A DNA stretch of 64,000 bases, from positions 372,001 through 436,000 of the forward strand of contig JALRMH010000016.1 of NCBI GenBank assembly GCA_026119935.1, given 5' to 3'. Under the pieces are notes generated by a model, which had not been told where the DNA came from, ran no database searches, and worked only from the letters and a program-made list of their open reading frames with translations. The position numbers were made by a program, and so were the translations under genes. Origin of the DNA: Endothia cerciana. Taxonomy: Eukaryota > Ascomycota > Sordariomycetes > Diaporthales > Cryphonectriaceae. Numbering within the stretch: the stretch's first letter is position 1; each line of letters opens with the position of its first letter. Below, one piece after another: positions 43,547-55,619 of the stretch.

Positions 43547-44930
43547 CTTGGGTATCGTGGGCGAGAGGTGGTGTAGAGTGTGACGCGGGAAAAATAGCTC
43601 TCTCGGGGATCAACCAGGACGCCGCCCTGGACAGGTTGTCGGGCAGATCGAGAATATCCCGGGGTCTTGGGTAGAAATGAACCTACTCGAAGGGTCCCCA
43701 CGAGCAATGGACCGAGGGGGAGCTGACCGGAAAAGAAGGGGGAGGGAGCGCGGTGGAAAACGGACGAAGCGTGGTGCTGGGGAGTGGTGAGAAAAAGAAC
43801 TGCCCGGAGGTTTTGGGGGGTCGATGGAGATGATCCGAACTGGCTGCAGTGGCTAGCTGCGGCGGGTTCGGCGTGCGATTTTTTGGTCCCTCCTCGGGGG
43901 TCAGCTCCAGCTTTTCTTCTCGCTCGTTGGGAAGACGCAGGCCGACCGGGATCTTGGGAGCTTTCCTGCAGCCGGGTCCCAGGCCAGCCCACGCTCAACG
44001 TGCCCCCAGCTCCGCAGGGCTAGGGCCCCTCTGGGCCCTAGCCCTCCCCGACAGAAACTGGGCCTATCGATTGGACAGATAGGCGAGGCATATAAGCGCA
44101 GCCGCGATAGTGGACCCTTTTCAGGCCAGTTACTGTACATAGTACTACTACTATGGCATGTACTGCGGCAGCTGCAGACACGATACTTGCATGAGCCGCA
44201 TACTACGTACGGTGCATGACTGGCGGGTTGTCTTGCGTGGACACACGCTCCGTCTCCGTTCTTCGGGTATCGAGCATGCTATATAGCTACCATGTAGTAC
44301 ATCCAATGCTGAGTCAAATACTGTGTGCATCCGTAGAGGCTGAACCAGAAGCTAGCCAGGGTCCCATAGTACCATACACATGTTTATGTCAGCAGGCAAT
44401 TTACCATGTACATTGTAGCATTGCTGACCCCGTTCTCGGTGCTGACTGATCTGGCTGGTGCAGGGTAAGCACGGCCCATCCTGGCAGCACTGGGAACTCT
44501 GGAACATCGAAGCTGCAACCTGGTCCCTTTCGCTGCGTCTGGTGTCGTGTCGTGTCGTGTCGTGTCGTGAAGCTGCCGTGCATACCGACGGACCCTGGGA
44601 CCCCAAACTTCCAACTCCCAATTGCACACGACGACCTCCATTACCACCTCGCAAACACGACGCTCTCTTCTCATGCAGCACCTCACGACGAGCAACACCT
44701 GCTTGCTTGATGCATACCGTCGCCATCCTTCTGATGGCCTAGTCCAGTCCACATCCTTTAATTCTTGACCCTTTACCAACAACCACCGGCGCAATAGCAA
44801 GGGCCCCGGCCGTCGTCTAGACCCTCATCCTCCTCGTCCTCGCCGTGCTTTTCCTCCCACCGCCCTGCCACGTCCTGGCCGGGGGACACCGAATGACACC
44901 GAGACTGCGGCCTCTTCTGCAGATGCGACC
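43547..44930. promoter_or_regulatory. Intergenic region between divergent LAT1 and SEC7
   Basis: 1.38 kb containing both 5' regions. A TGTCG-type pentamer repeat lies at 44542-44569, and C/T-rich leader-like sequence precedes the SEC7 start. No intervening gene is supported; frames here are short and overlapping. Confidence 0.5.
44542..44569. repeat. GTGTC pentanucleotide repeat
   Basis: Five complete GTGTC units followed by GTG, about 360 bp upstream of the SEC7 start codon. A short microsatellite, possibly polymorphic. Confidence 0.95.
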
Positions 44931-47900
44931 ATGAGCTCTATCAAATTCGTCGTGTCCTCGCTGGACGCGATAGAGAAGCATGCTGGCACGCGAAACAGGC
45001 CATTGACCGAGTCCATCCAGAAGGCCCAGGCCGCCCTCAAAGAAGCAGACCCGCAACTTCCAGACCCCGAGATAATATTCCTGCCCCTGCTGTTAGCCTC
45101 CAGATCCGGCAATGTCCAATTGACAACCACCGCACTCGACTGCATCGGCAAGCTCACTTCGTCCTCCTACTTCTCTGCCGCATCCGACGCTCCCTCCGAC
45201 CAGCCCGCCGCTGAGGGCGACGGTGACGAGACTGCTGCTGCTGCCCTGCCGGTCCCCGCCGAACCTAAAGCGCCGCTGATAGAGCGTGCCATCGACACGA
45301 TATGCGACTGCTTCCAGGGCGAGGCCACGCCCGTCGAGATACAGTTGCAGATCGTGAAGTCGCTGCTAGCTGCCGTCCTCAATGACAAGATCGTGGTGCA
45401 TGGCGCCGGTCTGCTCAAGGCCGTGCGCCAGGTGTACAATGTCTTCCTGCTCTCGAGAAACACGAACAACCAGCAGATAGCGCAGGGCACCCTTGCGCAG
45501 ATGGTCGGTACCGTCTTCGAACGTGTCAAGCTGCGGCTGCACATGAAAGAGACACGGATGGGCCTGGCAAAGCTCAAGCAGAGCGGCAGCAACGTCGCTT
45601 TCGACCGCCAAGATTCCGTCAGTGAGCACGATACTAATGGCGGGAGCGATGAGGCTGTGGAGTCTGCGGGCTCGGAGCAGGCGGCCACAAAACGGGAGGC
45701 CGACGATGGACCCAAGCTCACGCTGAAGGACCTGGAACACCGCAAGAGCTTTGACGACTCGAATATGGGCGACGGGCCGACCATGGTAACCAAGGTGAAG
45801 GGGCCGCACCGCAAGGCTGCGCGGTCGGTTTCTGAGCACAGCGTGGCCGAGACCGTCAACACCGATGGGCCGCAGGAGGAGACGCCCGAGTCGCTTGATG
45901 CCGAAGACGAGGTCTACGTCAGGGATGCCTATCTCGTCTTTCGTTCTTTCTGCAATTTGTCGACCAAGAATCTCCCCCCCGACGTCCTCTACGATCTGCG
46001 CGGGCAGCCTATGCGCTCCAAGCTGATCTCCCTCCACATTATACACACCCTTATCAACAACCACATTGCCGTTTTCACTTCGCCACTGTGTACCATTACC
46101 AGCACAAAGAGTAATGAACCAACGAGTTTCCTTCAAGCGGTCAAATTTTACCTCTGTCTTAGTATCTCCAGGAACGGGGCTAGTTCCGTCGACCGCGTAT
46201 TCGAGGTCTGCTGTGATATTTTCTGGCTCATGCTGAAATTTATGCGGGCCCCTTTCAAGGTTAGTGATTACGGTCAATTGTTTTCTCTCCAGGATTCCCC
46301 CCCTCCCAAATCCCCTCTTCTTCTTCTTTTTTTTTCTCTCTCTTTTTTTTTTTTTTTTTTTTTCTTTTTTTTTTTTTTGGGTGGCACCGTCTAATGGTCA
46401 TCACAGAAAGAGATAGAGGTTTTTCTGAATGAGATCTATCTTGCGCTTTTGTCCAGGAAGAGCGCCCCTCTCTCGCAGAAGCTGCACGTTATCACCATTC
46501 TCCAAAGGTTTTGTGGAGACCCTCGGGCGCTGGTAGAGGCCTATCTGAACTACGACTGTGACTCGCAGATGAACAATATCTTTCAGGCCATCGTGGAGGA
46601 CATGGCCAAGTTCTCGGCGATGTCTGCGGCGGTGACTCCCGCGCAGGAACAGCAGTACGAGGAGAAGCTCGCGAGGTCCAATCCTGGTGACTGGCAGATC
46701 AAGGGCATGATGCCACCCTCTTTGTCCGTGGCATCCATGGTCCCCCCGCCCGAAACAGAGTCTGAGATACCCAAGGAGTACATGATCAAACGGGCGGCTC
46801 TCGAATCACTCGTCGAATCCTTACGGTCCATGGTCAACTGGTCTCAGCCAACCCAGGCCAGCGTGGGAACCGACTCCTCTGACGGCGAGAAGAGGTCCCT
46901 TGATGTAAGAGAGTCGATCGACCCTTCTATCGCCGAGACCGGTTCGAGATTGGAACCTTCTATACCGTCCACACCCACGATAGATGACGACCCGGAGCAT
47001 CTGGAGAAGGAGAAGGCGCGCAAGACCGCGCTGGACCACGCAATCCGGGCTTTCAACTTCAAGCCAAAACGGGGGATGAAGTTGTTATTGGAAGGGGGTT
47101 TCATCCCCAGTGACACTCCCCGCGATATCGCACGGTTCCTCTTGGCCGAAGACCGGCTGGACAAGGCACAGATCGGCGAGTACCTGGGGGAAGGCGATGC
47201 CAAAAACATCGAGATCATGCACGCCTTCGTAGATTTGATGAACTTCACAAAGATGCGATTCGTGGATGCTCTGCGGCAATTCCTTCAGTCTTTCCGACTA
47301 CCCGGTGAGGCTCAGAAGATTGACCGATTTATGCTGCAATTCGCATCTCGCTACCTAGCAGGGAATCCCAACGCCTTCGCGAGCTCGGATACTGCCTATG
47401 TCCTCGCCTACTCCGTCATCTTGCTCAACACTGATCTGCACAGCACTAAGATCGCTCGGCGTATGACTAAGCCAGACTTCATCAAGAACAACAGAGGCAT
47501 CAATGACAACGCAGATCTCCCGGACGAATATCTCATCGGCATCTACGAGCAGATCGAGAAGGATGAGATTGTGCTCAAGAGCGAGAGAGAGACCGAGGCG
47601 GCTAAGACCACGGCACATGCTCAGTCCGGGGGGCTGGCTTCCGTGTTCACCAACGCCAGAGGAGCACAGCGAGATGCCTTTTGGCAGCAGTCTGAACAGA
47701 TAGCTCTCCGATCGGAGCAGCTGTTCAAAGACCTCTTCCGAAACCAGCGCAAGAATGCTGCGAAGACCGGCATTAAGTTTATTCCGGCTACCTCGTCCCG
47801 CCACGTCGGCCCAATGTTCGACGTCACTTGGATGTCTTACTTTTCCGCACTGTCAAACGAGATGCAGGACGCTCACAACCTCGAGGTTGTGAAGCTATGT

Positions 47901-50687
47901 CTTGAAGGCATGAAATTAGCAACCAAGATTTCATGCTTTTTCGACTTGTCCACACCACGGGAAGCCTTCATATCCGCGTTGAAGAACACAGCAAATCTGA
48001 ATAATCCACAAGAGGTGCTGGCCAAGAACGTGGAGGCGCTCAAGGTGCTGTTGGACCTCGGTCAGACAGAGGGAAACTTGCTGCGGGAGTCTTGGAAAGA
48101 CATCTTGATGTGCATCAGCCAGCTTGATCGACTCCAACTCATCACTGGTGGCATCGACGAGCGATCAGTTCCAGACGTCTCTAAGGCAAGGTTTGTCGGC
48201 CACACGAGGGAGAATTCCACCGATTCCAGGCGATCCACTAAGAAGGGTCGGGGGCGCACTGGTACCGCGCAGCAAGGATTCTCGACGATCCTCGCGCTGG
48301 AGGCGAGGTCGGACGAGATCGTCAAGACGGTAGACCGGATCTTCACCAATACCGCCAACCTCAACGGCAACGCAATCGTCCATTTTGCACGTGCGCTAAC
48401 GGAGGTGAGCTGGGACGAGATCAAGGTCTCTGGTGCACACGACACGCCTCGCATGTATAGTCTGCAAAAGATTGTCGAGATCAGCTACTACAACATGACG
48501 CGTGTGCGCTTTGAGTGGACGCACATCTGGGATGTCCTCGGCGAGCACTTCAACAAGGCTGGCTGCCATGTGAATGACACAGTGGTCATCTTCTCCATTG
48601 ACTCGCTGCGGCAGCTATCCATGAGATTCATGGAGATCGAGGAGCTCCCGGGTTTCAAGTTCCAGAAGGACTTTTTGAAGCCGTTCGAGCATGTCGCGTC
48701 AAACTCGAACAACTTGAGGGTAAAAGAGCTCATCCTGCGGTGTCTGATCCAGATGATCCAAGCAAGAGGCGAGAACATCCGTTCAGGCTGGAGAACGATG
48801 TTTGGGATCTTCACCGTCGCAGCTCGCGACCCGAACGAGAGCATTGTCAACATGGCATATGAGAGCGTCCTCAAGGTCTACAAGAGCCGATTTGGCGTGA
48901 TCATATCACAGGGTGCTTTTACAGATCTCATCGTCTGCCTCACGGAGTTCTCGAAGAACATGAAGTACCAGAAGAAGAGCTTGCAGGCCATGGAGACACT
49001 GAAATCGATCATTCCCCAAATGCTGAAGACGCCCGAGTGCCCTCTCTCGCAAAGGTTTGATATCAACGCTGCTCAAAACAGTATGGCGGATATAAATCTT
49101 AAAGCACCAGGGCAACAAACCCGTACATCAGTGGAGGAGGGATTCTGGTTTCCAGTTCTGTTCGCCTTCCACGATGTGTTGATGACGGGAGAAGACCTCG
49201 AGGTTCGGTCCAATGCTCTGAACTATTTCTTCGAGGCACTTCTGAAATACGGCGGCGACTTCCCACCAGAGTTCTGGGACATCCTCTGGCGACAACAGCT
49301 ATACCCCATCTTCATTGTATTACGCTCGAGGCCGGAGATGACCAACGCTCTGAACCACGAGGAGCTGTCAGTATGGCTATCGACCACCATGATTCAGGCT
49401 CTGCGCAATATGATCACGCTGTTCACCCATTACTTTGAGGCACTGGAGTATATGCTAGATCGCTTTCTCGAGCTTTTGGCGCTCTGCATCTGCCAAGAGA
49501 ACGACACTATCGCCAGGATAGGGAGCAACTGCTTGCAGCAGCTCATCTTGCAGAACGTCAGGAAGTTCACTCCTGAGCACTGGTCTAGGATTGTGGGGTC
49601 ATTTTGCGAGCTCTTTGAACGGACCACGGCATACCAACTCTTCTCGGCCTCGACAATCAACAACACTGCCTCTTTGCAACCCGTATCCAACGGCTTGGAT
49701 TTCGAGAAACAATTGAGCCCTGGCCTCGAGGCGTCCGAAGACGAAAAGTCCCTCAAGATCAACGGTGTGGATACCAATGGCCACTCCGATGAGGAGAGAC
49801 CGGCAACCTCGATGGGCGACGCTCCAGGAAGCGATGGCACGAGGACGCCGCCAGCAGCAGCAGCGGCGGCAGTACAACTAGAGGAGTTCAAGCCCTCCAG
49901 CAACCTCCAAACTCCCGCTCCACAAATATCCGCCGCCCGGCGTCGCTTCTTCAACCGCATCATCAGCCGGTGCGTGCTCCAACTGCTTATGATCGAGACA
50001 GTCAACGAGCTCTTCAGCAACGACAACGTCTACGCGCAGATCCCCTCGGACGAGCTTCTGCGGCTGATGGCTGTCCTTAAGAAGTCCTTCCTCTTCGCGC
50101 AGCGGTTCAACAACGACAAGGAACTGCGCATGCGTCTCTGGCGCGAGGGATTCATGAAGCAGCCGCCCAATCTTCTGAAGCAAGAATCAGGGTCCGCGGC
50201 AACGTATATCTCCATCCTCTTCCGCATGTTCGCCGATACCGACCCGCGTAGGGCCGGGTCCAAGGGCGATGTGGAGAACGCACTTGTTCCTCTGTGCAAG
50301 AGCATCATACGGAGCTATGTCGCGCTCGATGAGGAGAGCCAGCACCGAAACATTGTGGCCTGGAGGCCTGTGGTTGTTGATGTGCTCGAGGGCTATGCGG
50401 CATTCCCGGACTCCAGTTTCAAGAGCCATGTGCAGGTTTTCTATGGGCTAGTCGTTGACCTGCTTGCCAGCAAAGAGATGACGGGCGAGTTGAGGGGGGC
50501 AATACTCGGCGTGCTGAGAAGGGTAGGAGAGGTCGAGCTGGGCATCCAGGGAATGACAGCCACGCATAGTGGACAGAACGAGGAGGGCCTAAGGAGGGGC
50601 AGTGTGGCCAGTGTGGCTCGGAGCGAGTCCTCGGTCATGGTGGACCAGGCTGCTGTTGATGCCTCAACAAGGATGCCTCTGAGATGA
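44931..50687 (+). CDS. SEC7: ARF guanine-nucleotide exchange factor Sec7 (BIG family)
   Basis: Large trans-Golgi ARF-GEF, 1869 aa, from exons 44931-46259 and 46407-50687. The 147-nt intron (GTTAGT..TCACAG) joins MRAPFK to KEIEVFLNEIYLALL and contains an exceptionally long T tract. The N-terminal half has the DCB/HUS regions (the HUS box lies around IFWLMLKFMRAPFK and KEIEVFLNEIYLALLSRKS). The catalytic Sec7 domain is about residues 640-835: NFKPKRGMKLLLEGGFI, ARFLLAEDRLDKAQIGEYLG, the catalytic glutamate finger E744 in LPGEAQKIDRFM, and YVLAYSVILLNTDLHS. HDS1-4 helical repeats follow (RGENIRSGWRTMFGIFTVAA; YFFEALLKYGGDFPPEFWD). Length and order match fungal Sec7. Activates Arf1 for coat and adaptor recruitment. 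An Ala- and Gly-rich insert lies near residue 1590. Confidence 0.98.
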
Positions 50688-51017
50688 AAATGTCGGAGCG
50701 GAACGGCCGCGATTTCTAGAGGTGCACAAGCAGAGATATTGGAGAGGGCGTTTCGGGGATGCCCCAGAATCATATATCCGCATTCTTGTATGATACTTGA
50801 TATAACGTCCAAGGCGCGGAGTGCACGTTGGAGGTGTTTGTAAACCATCTTGAAACCGCCCACGGGGTTGGGCGTGCTGAATACCAAAAAGCTCCTTTCG
50901 ATGCGGTGCTCATCTTGCTCATGTCTCATCTATCGCCCGGCCTTCCTAGGCCGACCGGTGTTGGGGTGTCCACCACGTCTATCCCGAGCTCAACCTACCC
51001 ACCATGATGCTCTCATC
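50688..51017. other. Short spacer between convergent genes
   Basis: 330 bp between the SEC7 stop and the stop of the Hsm3-like gene on the other strand. Only 3' flanking sequence is seen. Confidence 0.5.
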
Positions 51018-52262
51018 TCACATCGGCCCGCCCGTGATCCTCATGGCAGGCCTGGGAACGACATCCCTGAGCCAGGCCCTCATCGCATCCGCCTCACCCA
51101 TGGGTGTCCACACCAGGTTGTCCGGCATCCCCCACAGCGCCTCCCTCAGCCCCTCGTCGTCCGCCTCCCTCACCAGCCTCCGCAGCGTCTCCACGCCCAG
51201 CCGCGCCGTGTCGGCCACGCGCGCGGCGCCCACCAGCTTCATGACGTAGTCCACCCAGGTCAGGCGCATCAACTCGTCGCCGGCGCGGTCGACCATGTGC
51301 AGCGTCGCGAAGTCCAGCAGCGACACGGGGGCGCCGCCGGGGCCGAGCGGCGCGGTGCAGCGCGTCAGGGACGAGAAGTCCAGCACGGCCAGCCGGGGGA
51401 GGAGGCGGAGGAGGCGGTCCTGCGCGCAGCTGCGCCGGGCGAGGACCGCCGGGACCGCCGGGGGTGGCGACGACGACGACGACGACGGGGGCAGGAGGTC
51501 GGCGTCGAGCCTCCGGAGGAGGGACCAGCACAGGCTCTCGCCGGGGCCGAACAGCCGGCGCCACACGGCGCCGTGGCCCTGGGCGGTGCGGGGGAGGAGC
51601 CGGACGTCAAGGCAGTCCCGCTGCTCGGGCGTGAAGGCGGGCTGCGAGAGGGGGCAGTCGATGTCCAGGATGTCGCCCAGGACCAGCACACCCTGCTGGC
51701 CGACGGAGACGGAGGGGGAGACGAGCCAGCGCTCGAGGAAGGCCTCGAGCAGGCCCGGGGTGGAGGCCAGGATGGAGGCGTCGGAGGGGGACGCTGCGGC
51801 CTTCTCGAGGATGGCGAGGGCGAGGGCGTTGATGTACTCCTCGGGGGACTGCAGGGCCGTGACGAGGTACGAGGGCTGGCACAGCTCGAGGGCGGAGGTG
51901 AAGGGGAGGGGGCGGAGGAGCTTGATGGTGAGGGTGATGAGGGGCGGCGGGTAGCCCCGCCAGCCTCCTCCTCCTCCTCCTCCTCCTCCCCCCCATGCTG
52001 CTGCTGCCGCTGCCGGCTCGGCCTCGGCCTCAGTGGCGACGGCGGCCACCTTCTTCAGGACGAGGCCGAGGCGCGGGAGGAAGCGGGCCGTGAGGTCCGG
52101 GTAGGAGACGGGGCCGAGCTGGTAGTTGATGCGGTCGAACAGGTCGGGCCTGAAGTGCTGTGTGGGGTCGTCGGCGGCAGTGAGCTCCGTGATGTGGGCG
52201 TCGAGCTCTTCGAGCTGGGCCGTGAGGGTGGCCGGGCGCTGGGCCGGTTCTGGGTCCGCCAT
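51018..52262 (-). CDS. Probable Hsm3/PSMD5-like helical-repeat protein
   Basis: Intron-free frame of 414 aa from the ATG at 52262 (MADPEPAQRPATLTAQLEEL). The sequence is almost all leucine-rich helices, such as ITLTIKLLRPLPFTSALELC, INALALAILEKAAASPSDAS, WLVSPSVSVGQQGVLVLGDI and LVREADDEGLREALWGM, consistent with HEAT/ARM-type repeats. Length, acidic N-terminus and the pattern of a repeat-type assembly factor fit the fungal Hsm3/26S proteasome chaperone family (human PSMD5), but I recognise this by overall pattern, not by a diagnostic motif. Two low-complexity inserts are visible: a poly-Gly run of about 10 near residue 95, and a poly-Ser/Pro stretch near residue 255. Strong GC bias produces long antisense chance frames here. 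Divergent from RPC31 with a 490-bp spacer. Confidence 0.6.
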   Translation of the reverse strand: MADPEPAQRPATLTAQLEELDAHITELTAADDPTQHFRPDLFDRINYQLGPVSYPDLTARFLPRLGLVLKKVAAVATEAEAEPAAAAAAWGGGGGGGGGGWRGYPPPLITLTIKLLRPLPFTSALELCQPSYLVTALQSPEEYINALALAILEKAAASPSDASILASTPGLLEAFLERWLVSPSVSVGQQGVLVLGDILDIDCPLSQPAFTPEQRDCLDVRLLPRTAQGHGAVWRRLFGPGESLCWSLLRRLDADLLPPSSSSSSPPPAVPAVLARRSCAQDRLLRLLPRLAVLDFSSLTRCTAPLGPGGAPVSLLDFATLHMVDRAGDELMRLTWVDYVMKLVGAARVADTARLGVETLRRLVREADDEGLREALWGMPDNLVWTPMGEADAMRAWLRDVVPRPAMRITGGPM

Positions 52263-52752
52263 GTTGGGTGTTGTGGTGATGTCCTCACCCTCGCCGTGGT
52301 GAGATGTCCGGCTGTGGGAGGCTGGGGTGACTCCAGAGAGTGCACAATCAGGTCCTGGCAAGGAGAACCGCGAGAGAGGTACAGAGATTTCTCTGTAAGG
52401 GTGTGGTGTATTAGCCAGAATCCCGTGTCTTCTACTATTATTGGGTGACCAATACGCTGCGTGAAGAAGGGCGAGGCTGTGAGGCCCGTGAGAGCCCGTT
52501 GGCCCCACACGACGGGTACTATGGTACATACTTAGGGCCTTCCAGGGGTGCTCATTCAGGTGCGCGATCCCTGTCGGCATTATCGATAGCGTTAAGCCCC
52601 GCCAAAATTTCCCCAAGCTTGCGCCTGCGAGCCAGCGACTCCAGCGAGGCTCCAGCGTGTGACCGCTCGGCCACAACTCGACGTCGACACCAGAGCCCTC
52701 AACCCCTCCCTTGCATCATCCACAGCACACAACACAGGACACCCAAGCCGCG
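52263..52752. promoter_or_regulatory. Shared 5' region of Hsm3-like gene and RPC31
   Basis: 490 bp between divergent starts. CA/CT-rich leader-like sequence lies just before the RPC31 ATG. No specific site is claimed. Confidence 0.45.
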
Positions 52753-53640
52753 ATGTCTCGAGGCGGAGGTAGAGGAGGCCGCGGCGGCGGCAGGGGAGGG
52801 CGACAGCAGCTCCCATGGACCGAGGACCCCAACCTCAAGGTCGACGGCCGACCAGCTGAGGCCTTCCCAGCAAGTCCAGCACCTTTCTTCGCACCACGAG
52901 CATCTTCTAACCTTCACCACCAGCCCTACAGTGTCCCGATCCCCAGCCCCCTCAACGACCGCGAGAGGTCCCAGGTCCGCTCGTTCCTCCTCTTCCGCGA
53001 GCAGGTCCACGACGGGCCCCTGTACACCGCCGCCCGCTCCTACAAGCCGCCGCCGTCGTCGTCCGGGTCCAGCACGCCCCGCGCCTACGGGCAGGCGCAG
53101 ATCAACCAGCGCTACGGGCTCAAGAGCCGGGCCACCCTCGACCCCTTCACGGCCGTCGAGATGCCGTCGTCCCGGATGCGCCGGCCCGAGCGGGCGCTGC
53201 CCGACTTCGGGGAGCGGCCCTTCACCAGGGCGCTGTTCCCCGCGGAGCTGCACTCCACGATCGAGGGCGGGGACGGCCCCGCGGCGACGGTGGCGACGGC
53301 GACCAGGAGGAGGCGGAAGAAGCTGATGACCCTGTCCAAGGTCACGAGCCTGAGGACCGCCGAGGAGATCTTCAACATGCCCGACGTCAGCGGCGAGGGC
53401 GAGGGCGAGGGCGAGGACAAGGACAACCGCCAGAAGGTCCTCGAGGCGCTCGAGCAGCTGGGCGAGGAGGGTGGCGACGACGAGATGGACTTTGACCTGG
53501 ACGACGAGGAGGGCTTCGAGCAGGAGATGGACGAGGTGTACGATGACGAGGATGGCGGCGACTACGATGCGGAGGGATACTTTGACAATGGCGACGATGA
53601 CGATATGGGCGATGACGGAGATGACGCTGCCATGTACTAA
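52753..53640 (+). CDS. RPC31: RNA polymerase III subunit Rpc31 (RPC7-type)
   Basis: Intron-free, 295 aa. The ATG at 52753 starts MSRGGGRGGRGGGRGGRQQL, the Gly/Arg-rich N-terminus typical of this subunit. It is followed by PWTEDPNLKVDGRPAEAFP, a loop-rich region with FLLFREQVHDGPLYTA, and RYGLKSRATLDPF. The last about 90 residues are strongly acidic (DDEMDFDLDDEEGFEQEMDE and a final run of Asp), the hallmark tail of Rpc31/RPC7. The protein belongs to the Rpc82-Rpc34-Rpc31 subcomplex needed for Pol III initiation at tRNA and 5S genes. Its 3' end faces that of NUP49, 193 bp away. An earlier in-frame ATG at 52711 would add 14 residues and seems less likely. Confidence 0.88.
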   Translation: MSRGGGRGGRGGGRGGRQQLPWTEDPNLKVDGRPAEAFPASPAPFFAPRASSNLHHQPYSVPIPSPLNDRERSQVRSFLLFREQVHDGPLYTAARSYKPPPSSSGSSTPRAYGQAQINQRYGLKSRATLDPFTAVEMPSSRMRRPERALPDFGERPFTRALFPAELHSTIEGGDGPAATVATATRRRRKKLMTLSKVTSLRTAEEIFNMPDVSGEGEGEGEDKDNRQKVLEALEQLGEEGGDDEMDFDLDDEEGFEQEMDEVYDDEDGGDYDAEGYFDNGDDDDMGDDGDDAAMY

Positions 53641-53833
53641 GCGGGGAGGGACACCTGGCTCTCCTCTCTGTCTGCTCTTCCCCGCTGCATTGGGAAGGCT
53701 CCTTTCCATTACTTCTTCGATACTGATACCCTGGGCATACATACGCCTCTATGCCCTCTCGCTACTGCAATTCCATTCCTGAGCTGTCCACTCATGATGC
53801 AAGGCTTGCCGCGACGGCATGCTCTTCCCTCGT

Positions 53834-54224
53834 CTAACATGAGCCCATCAGACCCCTTCCCCGGAAGTCGTTCATCTGCAGCTCCGTGACACCCTCCCTG
53901 GCGGCGCCCACGACCGTCGCCACCTGCACGATCCCCTCCTCAAAGTCCCTCAGCACATGATACAGCTCTACGGCCCGGTCGTCCTGGGCACCACCGCCGA
54001 GCGCGCCATTCCTCGTCTGTAGCCGCGATGCCTGGTCCGTGATGTTCTGCTCGACACCGCCGAGGTGCGCATCGATCTCCTTGACCGTCTTCTGCAGCTT
54101 TTTGATCTGCTCGTCCATCTCGTCCGTCGCCCGCGAAAAGTAGCTGACCAGGTCCTCCGATGTTATCTGCGACGCATCACCATTGCCGTTTGCACTGGCT
54201 GACGCGCCGCCCTGCTGTTGCTGC

Positions 54225-54265
<41 letters not shown>

Positions 54266-55173
54266 CGCTCGGGTCGACGAGCCGAAGAAGCCAGGCGACA
54301 CGTGGTACTGGCTCGGCAGGAGCAGGTTGTTGATCGCGTTGAAACTCAACTTAGCCTCCCCTGCGTCCGCCTTCACCTGATCGCGCATCTGCTTGATGGC
54401 CTGAAGGTCTGCGCCGAGCGCAGAGTCGACGGCGGCGTACTTGCGGGACACGAAACGCACGTCGTCCGGTATCGACTCGAGCTGTTTCTCGTGCTGGGGG
54501 ATGAAGGCGTCCACCTGGTCCTTCTGGGCCATGCAGTTCTGGATGAGGGTGTCCATCGCGGCGATTTCCCTCTGCAGGTCCTCCTGGAGATCGTTGAAGC
54601 GCGTGGTGTTTCGAAGGTTGGATATGTCGATGCGCACGCCTGGGACGACTTGTGGTCCCATGGTCGAGCCCAGGGCCGGGACGGCAGGTTGTTGTTGCTG
54701 CTGTTGGTAGGCAGGTGGCTGGTTGAGGGAGGAGCTGCGGCAACTGTCAGTACAAGTATGAGATGCCCATGACGGCTCAAGGCGAGCATATAGACATACA
54801 ACAAGCTCTTCGTGGGAGCAGCAGCAGACTGGCCGAACAGTCCTCCTCCAGCGGGGGCTGCCTGTTGCTGACCAAACAGACCTCCAGTCGCTCCAGTCGC
54901 GCCCATCGTTCCTGTGTTGGCGGCCGTCGCACCACCGAATAATGAGCCCGCAGGCCTTTGTTGGCCAAAGAGCCCACCACCTCCTGCCGCGGGCTGCTGG
55001 GTCGCGTTCCATCCGAACAGCGACGTGCCAGCCTGGGAAGGTTGTTGAGTGGCATTCGTCGTGGCACCAAAAAGCCCACCTCCACCACCTGTCGCAGCTG
55101 TCGAGCCACCGAACAGGCCGCCAGGCTTTGCTGTTGCCATGCCGGATCCGAACAAGCCTCCGCCGCCCGCCTG

Positions 55174-55204
<31 letters not shown>

Positions 55205-55619
55205 TGGGCTGTGTTCGTCGAGGCTCCAAAGAGAGACGTCGTCTGTGCAGGCTGAGAGGTGGTAGTGGTGTTGCCAAAGAGACCATTTGACTGGGTGGAG
55301 GGTTGTGTTGCGCTGGCCGAGCCGAAGAGACCACCAGCTGCTGGAGGTTGACTCGAGTTGTTGCTTCCACTAGTGGCGAGGAGAGGAGAAGACGAGGTCA
55401 GCAAAATTCCACCAAGAAGGTATCCATGCCATGCATTCCACGCTTTGTCTCAGGAACAAGACAGGACAAGGGAAGGGAAGCGTGGGAAGCGTCACTGAGG
55501 TTGAGCAGGTCAATGGGGAAAAAAAGGAAGCAGGCACCACAGGGTACCCACAATGTGTTGGCTGCTCCCGTGTTGATGCTCAGACCAGCTGGTCCACTTG
55601 CCGATCGTGCGAATGCCAT
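53834..55619 (-). CDS. NUP49: GLFG nucleoporin Nup49 (Nup58/45 family)
   Basis: Nuclear-pore central-channel nucleoporin, 512 aa. Exons 55552-55619, 54800-55369, 53834-54734; introns 55370-55551 and 54735-54799. Splicing of intron 1 creates an FG dipeptide (ANTFGSNNSSQPP). The N-terminal half has about a dozen GLFG/SLFG repeats (GGLFGSA, NGLFGNT, TSLFGAS, GGLFGQQ). The C-terminal half is coiled coil: RIDISNLRNTTRFNDLQEDL, ADLQAIKQMRDQVKADAGEA and YFSRATDEMDEQIKKLQKTV, as expected for the Nsp1-Nup57-Nup49 trimer. Two CAG/CAA-coded polyQ tracts occur, one in each half. The acceptor of intron 2 has an alternative 15 nt upstream. Divergent from FIP1 by 401 bp. Confidence 0.93.
54212..54265. repeat. 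CTG/TTG trinucleotide tract (polyQ of Nup49, C-terminal half)
   Basis: About 18 CAG/CAA codons on the minus strand, between the two coiled-coil parts of Nup49, following FGSSTRA. Likely length-polymorphic. Confidence 0.95.
55171..55206. repeat. CTG/TTG trinucleotide tract (polyQ of Nup49, FG half)
   Basis: Twelve glutamine codons on the minus strand within the GLFG-repeat region of Nup49. Confidence 0.95.

Noticed and set aside
45366..46277. Minus-strand frame of 303 codons opposite SEC7
   Set aside because: Antisense of a well-supported SEC7 exon; no recognisable protein family.
50850..52448. Plus-strand frame of 532 codons opposite the Hsm3-like gene
   Set aside because: Low-complexity Arg/Gly/Glu text caused by very GC-r codons on the other strand; no start context or domain.
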